Part shown: piece by piece, positions 9,205 through 17,112 of the stretch
Position numbering within the stretch: the first letter of the stretch is position 1
Layout of the letters: each line of letters opens with the position of its first letter
Assembly (NCBI GenBank): GCA_002708845.1
Contig: PAPI01000024.1
Span: forward strand, 496,001 to 560,000
Length of the DNA stretch: 64,000 nucleotides
DNA from: Leeuwenhoekiella sp.
GTDB lineage: Bacteria; Bacteroidota; Bacteroidia; Flavobacteriales; Flavobacteriaceae
Direction: 5' to 3'
Position numbers and translations under genes: made by a program
The notes under the pieces: model-generated
Seen by the model: the letters and a program-made list of their open reading frames with translations, nothing else
Told to the model about the DNA's origin: nothing
The model's database searches: none

Positions 9205-9792
9205 ATGAAAAATTATGCATTGCTTTTTACTCTTGCGCTTGCATTAGGATTTACCTCGTGCAAAAATGACAAGAAAGATAAAGAAGCGGAAGAAAATACG
9301 GTAACCGAGACTCCTGCCATGGAAGAACAAACTCCGGAGCCTAAAAAAGTAACTGTTAAACTGGAATCTAAAAGTGGAAGTACTGCAAAAGGAAGCGCGG
9401 TATTTAAAGAAGAAGATGGCACAGTAACCATGACTGCTGTTTTTGAAGGTCTTGAGCCGGGAATGCACGCAATCCACATTCACGAGAACGCAGATTGCTC
9501 TGCCGACGACGGTACCTCAGCAGGAGGTCACTGGAATCCTACCAAAGAGCAGCACGGTAAATGGGGTGACGCAGCCGGTTACCACAAAGGTGATATTGGT
9601 AATTTTGAAGCTGATGCTAATGGCAATGGTACTATTACCTTTCCTACCGATGAATGGTGTATAGGTTGTGATGACCCAATGAAAGACATTTTAGGTAAAG
9701 GTCTTATTGTACACCAGGGAGCTGATGATTTTACAAGTCAGCCTAGTGGTGATGCTGGTGCTCGCGTAAGTTGCGGTGGTATTATTGAATAA
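9205..9792 (+). CDS. sodC: Cu/Zn superoxide dismutase lipoprotein
   Basis: A 195-residue lipoprotein (lipobox FTSC, Cys19) with a Lys/Glu-rich linker and a Cu/Zn-SOD domain from about residue 50. All metal ligands are present: His91 and His93 in HIHE, bridging His109, His117, His127 and Asp130, and His170. Cys98 and Cys190 can form the conserved disulfide. An extra CxxC (WCIGC, 152-155) is not part of the standard fold. It would convert superoxide to peroxide and oxygen in the periplasm or at the outer membrane. It has its own terminator and precedes the sigma-factor gene, so it is probably not in that operon. Confidence 0.95.
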   Translation: MKNYALLFTLALALGFTSCKNDKKDKEAEENTVTETPAMEEQTPEPKKVTVKLESKSGSTAKGSAVFKEEDGTVTMTAVFEGLEPGMHAIHIHENADCSADDGTSAGGHWNPTKEQHGKWGDAAGYHKGDIGNFEADANGNGTITFPTDEWCIGCDDPMKDILGKGLIVHQGADDFTSQPSGDAGARVSCGGIIE

Positions 9793-9816
9793 GACTATAA
9801 TAAGTTAACGAATATA

Positions 9817-9840
9817 AGCAGCCTTAGGGCTGCTTTTTTT
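9817..9840 (+). terminator. Terminator of the Cu/Zn-SOD gene
   Basis: A 7-bp stem AGCAGCC / GGCTGCT with a TTAG loop is followed by a run of T to 9840. Confidence 0.85.
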
Positions 9841-9878
9841 AATGGAATTTGATACATTTAGCAAACCAAAAAAACGCT

Positions 9879-10409
9879 ATGCAGCCCGACGATTTAATAC
9901 TTAGATTACAACAGAAAGATCAAAAAGCATTTGAACGAATTTATTCCTTATACTCAGAAAGCATATTTGGCGTAATTAACAGTGTCCTTCACGATACCGA
10001 AGCTTCTGAAGAAGTGTTGCAGGATGTCTTTATCAAAGTATGGGATAATTCGGAGTCCTATTCATCAAAAAAAGGTCGATTTTTCACCTGGTTACTCAAC
10101 ATTGCGCGTAACGCAGCTATAGATAAAACAAGATCTAAGGCATTTAAGAACCAAAAGAAAAACCTAACTCAGGAATATTTCGTAGATATTCTTGAAAACA
10201 AAAGCAGTTTTACAAGCAAGGTTGATGCTATAGGAATTAAGAAGTATATCAAAACCCTTGGTGAAGAGTGTAAAAAAGTTATCGATTTATTATTTTTTAA
10301 AGGATATACACAAAAAGAAACTTCAGAAGAGCTTAATATGCCTTTGGGAACGGTTAAAACCCGAAACCGGCTTTGCATAAATAAACTGCGTGAAATCTTG
10401 GTAAATTAA
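9879..10409 (+). CDS. ECF-type RNA polymerase sigma factor (SigK-like)
   Basis: A 176-residue sigma-70 family factor with only regions 2 and 4. Region 2 covers about residues 15-85 and includes LQDVFIKVWDN and FFTWLLNIARNAAID. Region 4 is at about 115-170, with the helix-turn-helix segment YTQKETSEELNMPLGTVKTR. I place the start at the ATG at 9879. A frame opens earlier at a TTG (9849), but that is only nine bases after the SOD terminator and adds residues that do not look like the family. The anti-sigma factor gene begins four bases after the stop, the standard arrangement for co-transcription. Target genes cannot be read from the sequence. Confidence 0.9.
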   Translation: MQPDDLILRLQQKDQKAFERIYSLYSESIFGVINSVLHDTEASEEVLQDVFIKVWDNSESYSSKKGRFFTWLLNIARNAAIDKTRSKAFKNQKKNLTQEYFVDILENKSSFTSKVDAIGIKKYIKTLGEECKKVIDLLFFKGYTQKETSEELNMPLGTVKTRNRLCINKLREILVN

Positions 10410-10412
10410 ATT

Positions 10413-11222
10413 ATGGATATTCAAGAATACATAGAATCTGGCATCCTCGAGCTCTACGTTTACGGAGCGTTGACGCAAAAAGAAAGCGAAGAGGTCTCTG
10501 CTATTCTCGCACAATACCCCGAGGTACAGCAGGAAGTAGAGCAAATTGAAGGAGCGCTTCAAAGTTTGTCTTCGGCGGCAGCACCTTACAATCCTGAGGC
10601 TTTAATCGCTGCAATTAAGTCAAAATTGAGCAATGCCGAAGGTGTGATTCAAATGCAGCCTTCTGCATCTCAAAAACGAGCACGCATACTGTCTTTTATA
10701 AGTATGGCGGCGTCAATTCTCTTCCTGATAGGAATATTTGTATTGCTTAATAGAACAAATACGCTGCGCGAAGAACTTCAGACTGTAGAAATTGAAAAAA
10801 CACAGCTTGAAAGCAAATTGAATTATTCTGAAGAATCTCTTAAGCAAACCAAAGAAATTCTGGCAGTTATTCGTGATCCACAGGTAACCAAAGTACCTCT
10901 TGCAGGACAGCAGGTTGCTCCGGAGGCTTATGTAAATGTATTTTGGGATAAAGCTTCAAATAAAGCATATATAGACGCTATGGGTCTACCAGAACCTCCC
11001 GAGGGATTTGTATATCAGGTCTGGTCTTTAAAGCTCGACCCGCTAACTCCTACTAGCATGGGTCTGCTCGAAAACTTTAGTGAAGATGAAAACAAGGTTT
11101 TTGAACTGGAAAACCCTAACGACTCACAGGCATTTGGTATAACCCTGGAGCCTGCAGGCGGAAGCGAAACCCCAACAATGGATCAACTCTATACCCTGGG
11201 TGTCGTACAAGGAAACGCTTAA
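10413..11222 (+). CDS. RskA-type anti-sigma factor
   Basis: A 269-residue protein. An N-terminal helical domain (about 1-80, with the segment LELYVYGAL that commonly starts this family) would bind the sigma factor. One membrane helix lies near 92-110, then a coiled segment (about 115-150), and the C-terminal RskA domain from about 165 (YVNVFWD, YQVWSLKLDP) faces the periplasm. It keeps the sigma factor encoded immediately upstream inactive until a signal triggers regulated proteolysis. The gene ends before a strong terminator, so the pair forms a two-gene operon. Confidence 0.9.
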   Translation: MDIQEYIESGILELYVYGALTQKESEEVSAILAQYPEVQQEVEQIEGALQSLSSAAAPYNPEALIAAIKSKLSNAEGVIQMQPSASQKRARILSFISMAASILFLIGIFVLLNRTNTLREELQTVEIEKTQLESKLNYSEESLKQTKEILAVIRDPQVTKVPLAGQQVAPEAYVNVFWDKASNKAYIDAMGLPEPPEGFVYQVWSLKLDPLTPTSMGLLENFSEDENKVFELENPNDSQAFGITLEPAGGSETPTMDQLYTLGVVQGNA

Positions 11223-11243
11223 ACAAAATACAATTAACTAGTA

Positions 11244-11276
11244 AATCCCTCAGGTTCATAATCTGAGGGATTTTTT
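11244..11276 (+). terminator. Terminator of the sigma/anti-sigma operon
   Basis: A 10-bp stem AATCCCTCAG / CTGAGGGATT has a 9-base loop and is followed by a T run. Confidence 0.85.
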
Positions 11277-11293
11277 ATTTTTTGAAGCTACAC

Positions 11294-11335
11294 AAAAAAA
11301 AGAACCACCCGCTCTCTCCAAAGCATGGTGGTTCT
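11294..11335 (-). terminator. Minus-strand terminator with no annotated gene upstream
   Basis: On the minus strand a 9-bp stem AGAACCACC / GGTGGTTCT, with a possible inner GCT/AGC pairing, runs straight into eight T residues (11301-11294). No long ORF ends here on this strand. The next known gene to the right is on the opposite strand, so this hairpin suggests a short unannotated transcript. Confidence 0.7.
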
Positions 11336-11363
11336 CAACTAACAAAAAATCCAAAAAAACTAA

Positions 11364-11396
11364 TCAACTAACCAGTGAAATTATTTTCCTTTTCAT
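11364..11396 (-). CDS. Possible 10-residue leader or micropeptide
   Basis: ATG at 11396 to TGA at 11364 encodes MKRKIISLVS. A GGAG sequence lies three bases before the ATG, and Shine-Dalgarno motifs are uncommon in this phylum. The ORF is inside the stem described for the candidate small RNA. Codon evidence is impossible at this length, so this is a suggestion only. The peptide is basic with a hydrophobic end. Confidence 0.22.
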   Translation of the reverse strand: MKRKIISLVS

Positions 11397-11589
11397 ATTC
11401 TCCAAAAAATAAGGATTTGGATTTTTCACTTTTAAAAGTTAAATGCCCAACTTAACTTTCTTGCCTATATTTACGTAGTAAAGATTCGTGTGGTTTTAAA
11501 AAATGTGATTTTATTTGTTAAAATTTTCAATAAGTTGATATTCAGATTTTTAAATATTTAAAACTTCAGTTTCGTCTAAATTATTTCTT

Positions 11590-12792
11590 ATGAATCCTTC
11601 AGCTCCCGGATGGATTTTAAAACATAAACCCCGCATAACCAACTGGCTCGATGAAACATCGCCTGAGCCTGAGGATTTCTACACACAGCTTTTAAAAACC
11701 GGATTCATCTATGGTGTTTCGGTCAGCACATGTATTTATAAAAATCACGAACCCTTAAAGTGGGATGAAACCGAACGCGCAAAAATCAATCTCTTTGATG
11801 CGCTTTATTACACCTATTACAATAAAAAAGGGGATTCCGTTCAGTTTTTTAAAGAGGTGGTTGATTTTTATACCCGGCTCAACAACTCTGATAGAAGTTA
11901 TTTTGCTGGTTTTACAAAAATCAAACCTTCTGCTGCAGGACTTGAAAAAATTATTCAATCGCGCTTACAAACCAACGAGGCATTGTTAGAGCGTAACTTC
12001 AGTAATCTAATTACAAATGCGCTACTTTTTCTGGATGTGGTTGCTTTTGAATGGTATCTGGACCATAAAGACGACGATGTCATTGCGTATGCGGCCCAAT
12101 TTGAAACGCTGTTGATGCAACTTGTTTGGATGGCGCTCAACCAAAAACAACAAAAAGAGCATTTTGACAAACTGCTATTGAAGCTTTTTGAAAAATCGCT
12201 GCGTTACAACAGCAATCTCGATAAAAGTCTAACTGCTCTTACAAGTCTCGATCTTTCAGCTCAAAACACGCTTTTCGCCCGGCGGTATATGCTAGACCTG
12301 GCTGCTCTTGCCGTTTGGGATGACCATAAAATTGATTTAAATGAACTGCAATATTTAAAGGAATTGGGAATCCTGCTTCATTTTGATACCGAAGTCACAC
12401 TTAATGCTACCCTTGGTGTACAGCAATTTATAATGAGCAACAAAGGTCAAATCTCTTACCTCAACTACAGCAATCCGGTAAAGCATTTTTACAATCAGAC
12501 TTCAAAGACCGTACGCACGCTAATTATTAGAAACAAAAAGCGTTTGCTGGTCGAACTTTCAGAAAGTAAGGATTTGGTGATTTTATTGAGTTATTCAACA
12601 GTTAGAGATTTGACTAAGGCCGAAAAAAAAAGGGTGAAATCTCAGTTGCTTGATATTTGTAAAAGTGTGCCGTCACTCGCTATCTTTATGCTTCCGGGAG
12701 GTGGTGTGCTGCTTCCTCTGCTCATCAAATTTATACCGGAACTGCTACCCAGCGCATTCAACGAGAATCGACCTGAGGATAACGAATCCTAA
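11590..12792 (+). CDS. LETM1-related protein (flavobacterial 'biofilm-associated' family)
   Basis: A 400-residue protein, largely helical. The C-terminal part (about 340-385) matches the LETM1 ribosome-binding-like domain, with TKAEKKRVKSQLLDIC followed by the hydrophobic segment LPGGGVLLPLLIKFIPELLPSAF-type end. The N-terminal two thirds look like a TerB/tellurite-type helical region (for example LDLAALAVWDDHKIDLNE near 235-250), but this is less sure. Databases name similar flavobacterial proteins 'LETM1-related biofilm-associated protein'. No experimental role can be inferred. It is followed after 84 bases by the DUF2254 membrane protein on the same strand and may share a transcript with it. 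Confidence 0.75.
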   Translation: MNPSAPGWILKHKPRITNWLDETSPEPEDFYTQLLKTGFIYGVSVSTCIYKNHEPLKWDETERAKINLFDALYYTYYNKKGDSVQFFKEVVDFYTRLNNSDRSYFAGFTKIKPSAAGLEKIIQSRLQTNEALLERNFSNLITNALLFLDVVAFEWYLDHKDDDVIAYAAQFETLLMQLVWMALNQKQQKEHFDKLLLKLFEKSLRYNSNLDKSLTALTSLDLSAQNTLFARRYMLDLAALAVWDDHKIDLNELQYLKELGILLHFDTEVTLNATLGVQQFIMSNKGQISYLNYSNPVKHFYNQTSKTVRTLIIRNKKRLLVELSESKDLVILLSYSTVRDLTKAEKKRVKSQLLDICKSVPSLAIFMLPGGGVLLPLLIKFIPELLPSAFNENRPEDNES

Positions 12793-12876
12793 AAATTCAG
12801 ACTTTAAAAAGCCTAAATGCTGTTAAGAGAATACCAATTCTACTCTAGTTGTAAAAATTATTGATGAAATTCGTTT

Positions 12877-14205
12877 ATGCGACAATTTTTTACAAAATTC
12901 AAGCTCATTCTCGTTAACCTTACTGCAAACATTGGGTTTTTCCCCACGCTATTTGCCTTTGGAGGTCTGGTTATGGGTTTTGGGATGCTATATGCAGAAA
13001 GCCGCGGTGTTTCAAGTTTTTTGATTGAACATGTACCGCAGCTGGTCATTAACGACGCCGACACGGCAAGAACCTTACTCAGCACCTTTATAGGAGGAAT
13101 CATTTCGCTGATGGTTTTCAGCTTCTCCATGGTTATGCTGCTGCTCAATCAGGCTTCAAGCAACTACTCGCCACGCATTCTTCCAGGGCTAATTTCCAAT
13201 AAAAAACATCAATACGTACTGGGCTATTACATCGCGGTTCTTATTTACTGTATTCTTATCCTACTCAGTGTTGAGCCCACAGATAATAAATACCAGCTTC
13301 CCGGTTTTGCTGTGATTGTGGGTATTGTGATGAGTATGCTCGTACTGGCTTTATTTATTTATTTCATACACTCCATTTCAGAAACTATACAAATCAACCG
13401 GATCGTAGAAAATATTTTTACGAAGGCTAAAACCCGCCTTGATCGTCTTATTGAAAACACCGGGGATCACGATAGCAGTATCAATTTTCCGGATGGGGAT
13501 AACTGGAATGAAATACGTATCGATGAGACCGGTTACCTGCAAACTATTGCTATTGATACGCTGATGGAAATTTGCAAAGAAAATGACGTTAAGATACGTA
13601 TCATGCAGCCTAAAGGCTCTTTCATTCTTAAGAATATACCCATTGCCCGCTGCTCAAAAGAATTAGATGAACAAACCACAAATAATGTGCTCTCCTGCTT
13701 TGCTTTTTCGCGCAGCGAAATTGTAACCCATAATTACATTTTAGGTTTTAAGCAACTTACCGAAATTGCCCTGAAAGCTATGAGTCCGGGTATTAATGAT
13801 CCCGGCACAGCCATCACCTGTATAGATTACCTTACCGAGCTTTTTGCTCTTCGGCTTAAAAAAGAAGATTATAGTTACATTCACAATGAGGACGGCGAAG
13901 CGCTTATCTGTCTACGTACTATAGACTTTAAAGAACTTATCTATTTCGTTTTTGTATCGCTTCGCAGTTATTGTAAACACGATGTGATTATGCTGCATAA
14001 AATGCTTACGGCTCTTTACTTTCTGCTGCAGGTACAAAGTGTGATCAAAGATTCTGAAGAAATCATTATTGACGAAATCAATCTCATCCTCGAAGATGCA
14101 AAAGAAAACATTAAAAATCCTACTGATCTAAAAAGGATTTTTGGTATTCGGGAAAAAATCGCCAGACATAATTCTACAGACAAAAGCCTTATTAGCTTAG
14201 ATTAA
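12877..14205 (+). CDS. DUF2254 integral membrane protein
   Basis: A 442-residue protein with about four membrane helices in the first 170 residues. The signature segment is ARTLLSTFIGG followed by QASSNYSPRIL, typical of DUF2254. The second half is soluble and contains the conserved segment KAMSPGINDPGTAITC. The function of the family is unknown; a channel or transporter-like role has been suggested from topology only. It converges on the LytTR regulator gene with a four-base overlap of the coding ends (14202-14205). Confidence 0.88.
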   Translation: MRQFFTKFKLILVNLTANIGFFPTLFAFGGLVMGFGMLYAESRGVSSFLIEHVPQLVINDADTARTLLSTFIGGIISLMVFSFSMVMLLLNQASSNYSPRILPGLISNKKHQYVLGYYIAVLIYCILILLSVEPTDNKYQLPGFAVIVGIVMSMLVLALFIYFIHSISETIQINRIVENIFTKAKTRLDRLIENTGDHDSSINFPDGDNWNEIRIDETGYLQTIAIDTLMEICKENDVKIRIMQPKGSFILKNIPIARCSKELDEQTTNNVLSCFAFSRSEIVTHNYILGFKQLTEIALKAMSPGINDPGTAITCIDYLTELFALRLKKEDYSYIHNEDGEALICLRTIDFKELIYFVFVSLRSYCKHDVIMLHKMLTALYFLLQVQSVIKDSEEIIIDEINLILEDAKENIKNPTDLKRIFGIREKIARHNSTDKSLISLD

Positions 14206-14960
14206 GACAACCAGAGCTTAAAATCTTTTACCCGTTCGCGGCTTACAATGATCTCCTGATCTTCACATGCTTTTAGTTTAATTTGAAGCCTGGAGTTGGT
14301 ATAACTGATGATATCCTGAATAGCTTCAATATTTACATAATACTTGCGGCTAACCCGGAAAAAAGTATCAGGAGCCAGTTCTTCTTCCAGATTTTCAAGT
14401 GTGGTCTCAAGCAAGTAATCGCGTTTATCAGAAGTGCGGGCATAGGTTCCTTTGTTTTCACTATACACGCACATTACGTCATCAATATTTATCATTTTAA
14501 TATGCTGACCTATTTTTACGGTAAAGCGCTTTTTATATTCCCTGTCAACGGGGTTAACTCCTAATAACTTGCGAATGTCCTCAAAGTTGAATGTAGGGCT
14601 TTTAAAGTCTGGACGCTGCTTCTTAAATTTAGAAACGGCAGCTTCTAATTCATCCTCATCAATAGGTTTTAGAAGGTAGTCAATACTATTCAGTTTAAAA
14701 GCCTGCAGGGCGTACTCGTCGTAAGCGGTGGTAAAAATAATGGCACTTTTTACGTTCACAGCCTCAAAAATTTCAAACGATAAACCATCGCTAAGCTGTA
14801 TATCTAAGAAAATCAAATCGGGATGCTCCTGAGTTTTAAACCAGGCTATTGCTTCTTCCACGGAGTGTAATTGAGCCAAAACGTTCAACTCAATTGCTTC
14901 AAGCATACGGGTTAAGCGGCGTGCCGCAGGTTTTTCATCTTCAATTACGAGGACATTCAT
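14202..14960 (-). CDS. LytTR-family response regulator
   Basis: A 252-residue two-domain regulator. The receiver domain (1-120) has the acidic pocket EDE (7-9), phosphorylation site Asp53 in FLDIQL, and Lys near 107 in YLLKP. The LytTR DNA-binding domain occupies about 145-252. It is the last gene of a minus-strand operon with a histidine kinase and 2TM proteins, its natural phosphodonor. Members of this group usually bind paired direct repeats upstream of a few genes, often their own operon. Confidence 0.95.
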   Translation of the reverse strand: MNVLVIEDEKPAARRLTRMLEAIELNVLAQLHSVEEAIAWFKTQEHPDLIFLDIQLSDGLSFEIFEAVNVKSAIIFTTAYDEYALQAFKLNSIDYLLKPIDEDELEAAVSKFKKQRPDFKSPTFNFEDIRKLLGVNPVDREYKKRFTVKIGQHIKMINIDDVMCVYSENKGTYARTSDKRDYLLETTLENLEEELAPDTFFRVSRKYYVNIEAIQDIISYTNSRLQIKLKACEDQEIIVSRERVKDFKLWLS

Positions 14961-14993
14961 GCTTTAATTATTTAATGCAGTTTAAGTGTGTTT

Positions 14994-15308
14994 TTATTCC
15001 CAGCGGCCCATATTTGATTTAGAACGTTCTTCGCGCTCCATATACTCTTTAATTTTGCGCTCTTCCCATTCTTTGGTGACGATGGGATTCCAGTTAAAGG
15101 CTTTTGCGGCCTGAAAAAAAAGGCCAATCCCCCAACCCGCTGCAGCCCAAAGAAACCAGGGATGCGCCAGGCCATCAATATAATAATTAAGTGTGGCGAG
15201 GGCCGAAATTACAATGATATAACTTACTAGACTGCCATAAAATTTTTTGATTTCTGCAACCTGCTCTTTAGCTTTCAAATACCGGCTTTCTTGTTCAAAA
15301 TTTTCCAT
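14994..15308 (-). CDS. 2TM-domain protein
   Basis: A 104-residue protein consisting of one 2TM domain: two membrane helices (about 28-44 and 49-68) and the conserved motif FNWNPIVTKEWEERKIKEYM. It is clearly a paralogue of the C-terminal domain of the histidine kinase just upstream, sharing K-x-FY near the N-terminus, GWGxGxFF and the WNPI-x-K-x-WE-x-RKI tail. It lies between the kinase and the LytTR gene. Function is unknown; a scaffold or membrane signal-transmission role with the kinase is an inference. Confidence 0.9.
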   Translation of the reverse strand: MENFEQESRYLKAKEQVAEIKKFYGSLVSYIIVISALATLNYYIDGLAHPWFLWAAAGWGIGLFFQAAKAFNWNPIVTKEWEERKIKEYMEREERSKSNMGRWE

Positions 15309-15402
15309 AATTAATAATTTTTAGTTCTTGTGTAAAGTTGAAGATATACCCGATGCTTTCCCATTCTTTCAGACCCAACTGTCAAATAATTGGAATCAAT
15401 TG

Positions 15403-16743
15403 TTAACTGTTGCGTTTCTCCTTTTCCATAAGTTCCTGAATCTTGCGCTGTTCCCATCCTTTACCGAGAATAGGATTCCATTCAAAAACTTCAGCCCCGT
15501 GAAAGAAGACTCCAAGGCCCCAGCCTAAAGCCGGAAATATCACCCAGGGGAAGTTTGATGTCATAGCATTAAGTACAATCAATGCAGGAATAATGAGGCA
15601 ATACATCGTCAGATTTACATAAAAGCCTTTTAGCTTAGCCACGTGTTCTTTCGCGCGGTCGTATTTCTTTTCGTGAAGATAATTTTCGGTTTTCATAACA
15701 TTCGTTTTTAGTTGACGGGTTAATGAGGGTAATTTGATGATGAATTCATTTTCGGTTTTCTCTACGAAAACTCTGCGTGAAGTAAGCAGTGCATAGCGTT
15801 GTCTGATGTTGAAAAGTCCGACACCACTGCCTCTTTCCATATTTTTTTTTGGCTGAAGCGTGTTACGCACCACCAGATAGCCCGGTTCTTCTTCAATGCG
15901 TATTTCTAACTGACGGTTGCTGCTTACCACATTATGCTTTACGGCGTTTTCAAGCACCAGCTGAAGCGCAAGAGGCACCATTTTGGCCTCAGGTTTATGA
16001 AGCGCTTCGGGCATCGTAAAAACAATGCTGTCTTCATACCGCATTTTAAGCAAAGTCATATAGGTCTTTGCAAAAGCCAGTTCTTCTTCAAGCGTAACCA
16101 GCTCTTTGTTTTTTTGTTCCAAAACATAACGATAGACCTTAGAAAGCGATGTGGTAAAGCGCTGAGCTTGCTGCGGATTCTCATCAATAAGACTGGTAAG
16201 CACATTCAGACTATTAAACAAAAAATGGGGATCGAGCTGGTTTTTGAGGGCGTCAAATTGTGCAGAAGCCGTACCTGCAATGATTTTTTGCTCTTTAAGT
16301 TGAAAATCTTTCTGCTGCTTGTAAAAATAAAACGAGTAAAAGATCGTGTTGACTACGAGTGCAACAAAAAGCGGTACCCAATAATCCCCGTAATTCTGAG
16401 TTTCTAAAAATCGGCTTACCGGGGTGCCCAGAATGACACTGCTGTGAAATAACTCCAGAAGAAATACAGCGAGAATCGAAACCAGCATCCCGCTGATAAT
16501 GGCAGGAATGGTTCGTTTAAAGGTGAAAAGTTCTGATTTATACGTATGGTGAAAATATCGAAATACGCCCATATTGAACATATACAGCACAATAGAGTAG
16601 AGCATACTCATAGCAAAATCCTGAGCTAATTCGGCATTAAATATCAATTGATTCCCCAACAGCACGTGAATAAGGAGAAAGACCAGGTAAATGGATACTC
16701 CTACAATACAGGCCTTGGCAAATTCTTTGATAATCAGATTCAT
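15403..16743 (-). CDS. LytS-type sensor histidine kinase fused to a C-terminal 2TM domain
   Basis: A 446-residue protein. Four predicted membrane helices fill residues 8-140. The His_kinase domain has the phospho-acceptor motif DPHFLFNSLN with His173. The ATPase domain has the N-box ENAVKHN (Asn266) and GSGVGLFNIRQRY. It normally would end near IIKLPS (about 340). Instead the frame continues through a short linker into a complete 2TM domain (about 350-446), with an internal ATG at residue 350 exactly where separate 2TM proteins begin. The partner regulator is the LytTR protein. The gene start overlaps the stop of a 59-residue gene (TAATG). Two separate gene products or a real fusion are both possible. 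Confidence 0.9.
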   Translation of the reverse strand: MNLIIKEFAKACIVGVSIYLVFLLIHVLLGNQLIFNAELAQDFAMSMLYSIVLYMFNMGVFRYFHHTYKSELFTFKRTIPAIISGMLVSILAVFLLELFHSSVILGTPVSRFLETQNYGDYWVPLFVALVVNTIFYSFYFYKQQKDFQLKEQKIIAGTASAQFDALKNQLDPHFLFNSLNVLTSLIDENPQQAQRFTTSLSKVYRYVLEQKNKELVTLEEELAFAKTYMTLLKMRYEDSIVFTMPEALHKPEAKMVPLALQLVLENAVKHNVVSSNRQLEIRIEEEPGYLVVRNTLQPKKNMERGSGVGLFNIRQRYALLTSRRVFVEKTENEFIIKLPSLTRQLKTNVMKTENYLHEKKYDRAKEHVAKLKGFYVNLTMYCLIIPALIVLNAMTSNFPWVIFPALGWGLGVFFHGAEVFEWNPILGKGWEQRKIQELMEKEKRNS

Positions 16744-16922
16744 TATACAACAGCTTTAAACTCCGGGGTTTTTAATTCTAGAGACGTTTTAAAGGTATCA
16801 CATTCTTCAGAATTGACCGAGGTAACCAGAGTGTACTCCGCTTGATTTAATGTCGCATCGTTTGCAGTGAAGCCAGCAACTGAAAATGTAAGATTGAGTA
16901 GGTAAACCAATAATTTGACCAT
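16743..16922 (-). CDS. Small secreted peptide coupled to the sensor kinase
   Basis: A 59-codon frame from the ATG at 16922 to the TAA at 16743-16745. The stop overlaps the kinase start in the form TAATG, a strong sign of a real coupled gene. The first 20 residues look like a signal peptide (MVKLLVYLLNLTFSVAGFTA). The mature part is about 39 residues, acidic, with a single Cys. I do not recognise the family. Its place as first gene of the kinase/2TM/LytTR operon makes a ligand or periplasmic sensor accessory plausible. A different minus-strand frame (16847-17056) overlaps its 5' end but stops inside it and has no such coupling. Confidence 0.6.
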   Translation of the reverse strand: MVKLLVYLLNLTFSVAGFTANDATLNQAEYTLVTSVNSEECDTFKTSLELKTPEFKAVV

Positions 16923-17062
16923 AACACCTTTTTTTGATTAGACTCGTCAAATATGAAAAATGAAGCAGCCCTTTTCCCATTAAATAGACCGAATTGTAGA
17001 ATAAGCGTACTGAATTGTAAATACAGTAAAAAAATTAAGAACGTTAACAATGGCATAAAAAC

Positions 17063-17092
17063 TTTTAGCCCTCAGATCGTTTAGTAATTTTG
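17063..17092 (+). promoter_or_regulatory. Candidate promoter of the phosphoesterase/barrel gene
   Basis: TAATTTTG at 17085-17092 matches the -7 consensus. A TTTT at 17063-17066 stands in the -33 position with 19-base spacing from its first three bases. The ATG follows 20 bases after the -7 element. Confidence 0.45.
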
Positions 17093-17112
17093 CGATAACA
17101 ACCTAATTATTA

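Larger units (their letters stand above)
11294..11426 (-). ncRNA. Candidate small structured RNA or micro-ORF transcript
   Basis: The 367-base gap 11223-11589 has no normal gene. On the minus strand a stem of AAAAATCCAAA (11426-11416) with TTTGGATTTTT (11355-11345) would enclose a short ORF. Two copies of GTTAGTTGA and the terminator at 11294-11335 follow. The same 5' arm could instead pair its CCAAA with the TTTGG that forms part of a GGAG ribosome-binding site. This gives two mutually exclusive folds. No convincing TAnnTTTG promoter is seen; TAACTTTT near 11433-11440 is the nearest match. The rest of the gap (11427-11589) is AT-rich and shows nothing else. The family is not recognised. Confidence 0.4.

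Noticed and set aside
15934-16407. 157-codon plus-strand frame inside the histidine kinase gene
   Set aside because: It lies opposite the conserved kinase core and is explained by its codon pattern.
16847-17056. 69-codon hydrophobic minus-strand frame upstream of the small coupled gene
   Set aside because: It overlaps the 59-residue gene in another frame and stops inside it. It has no coupling to the kinase and its composition is that of an AT-rich gap, though it cannot be fully excluded.
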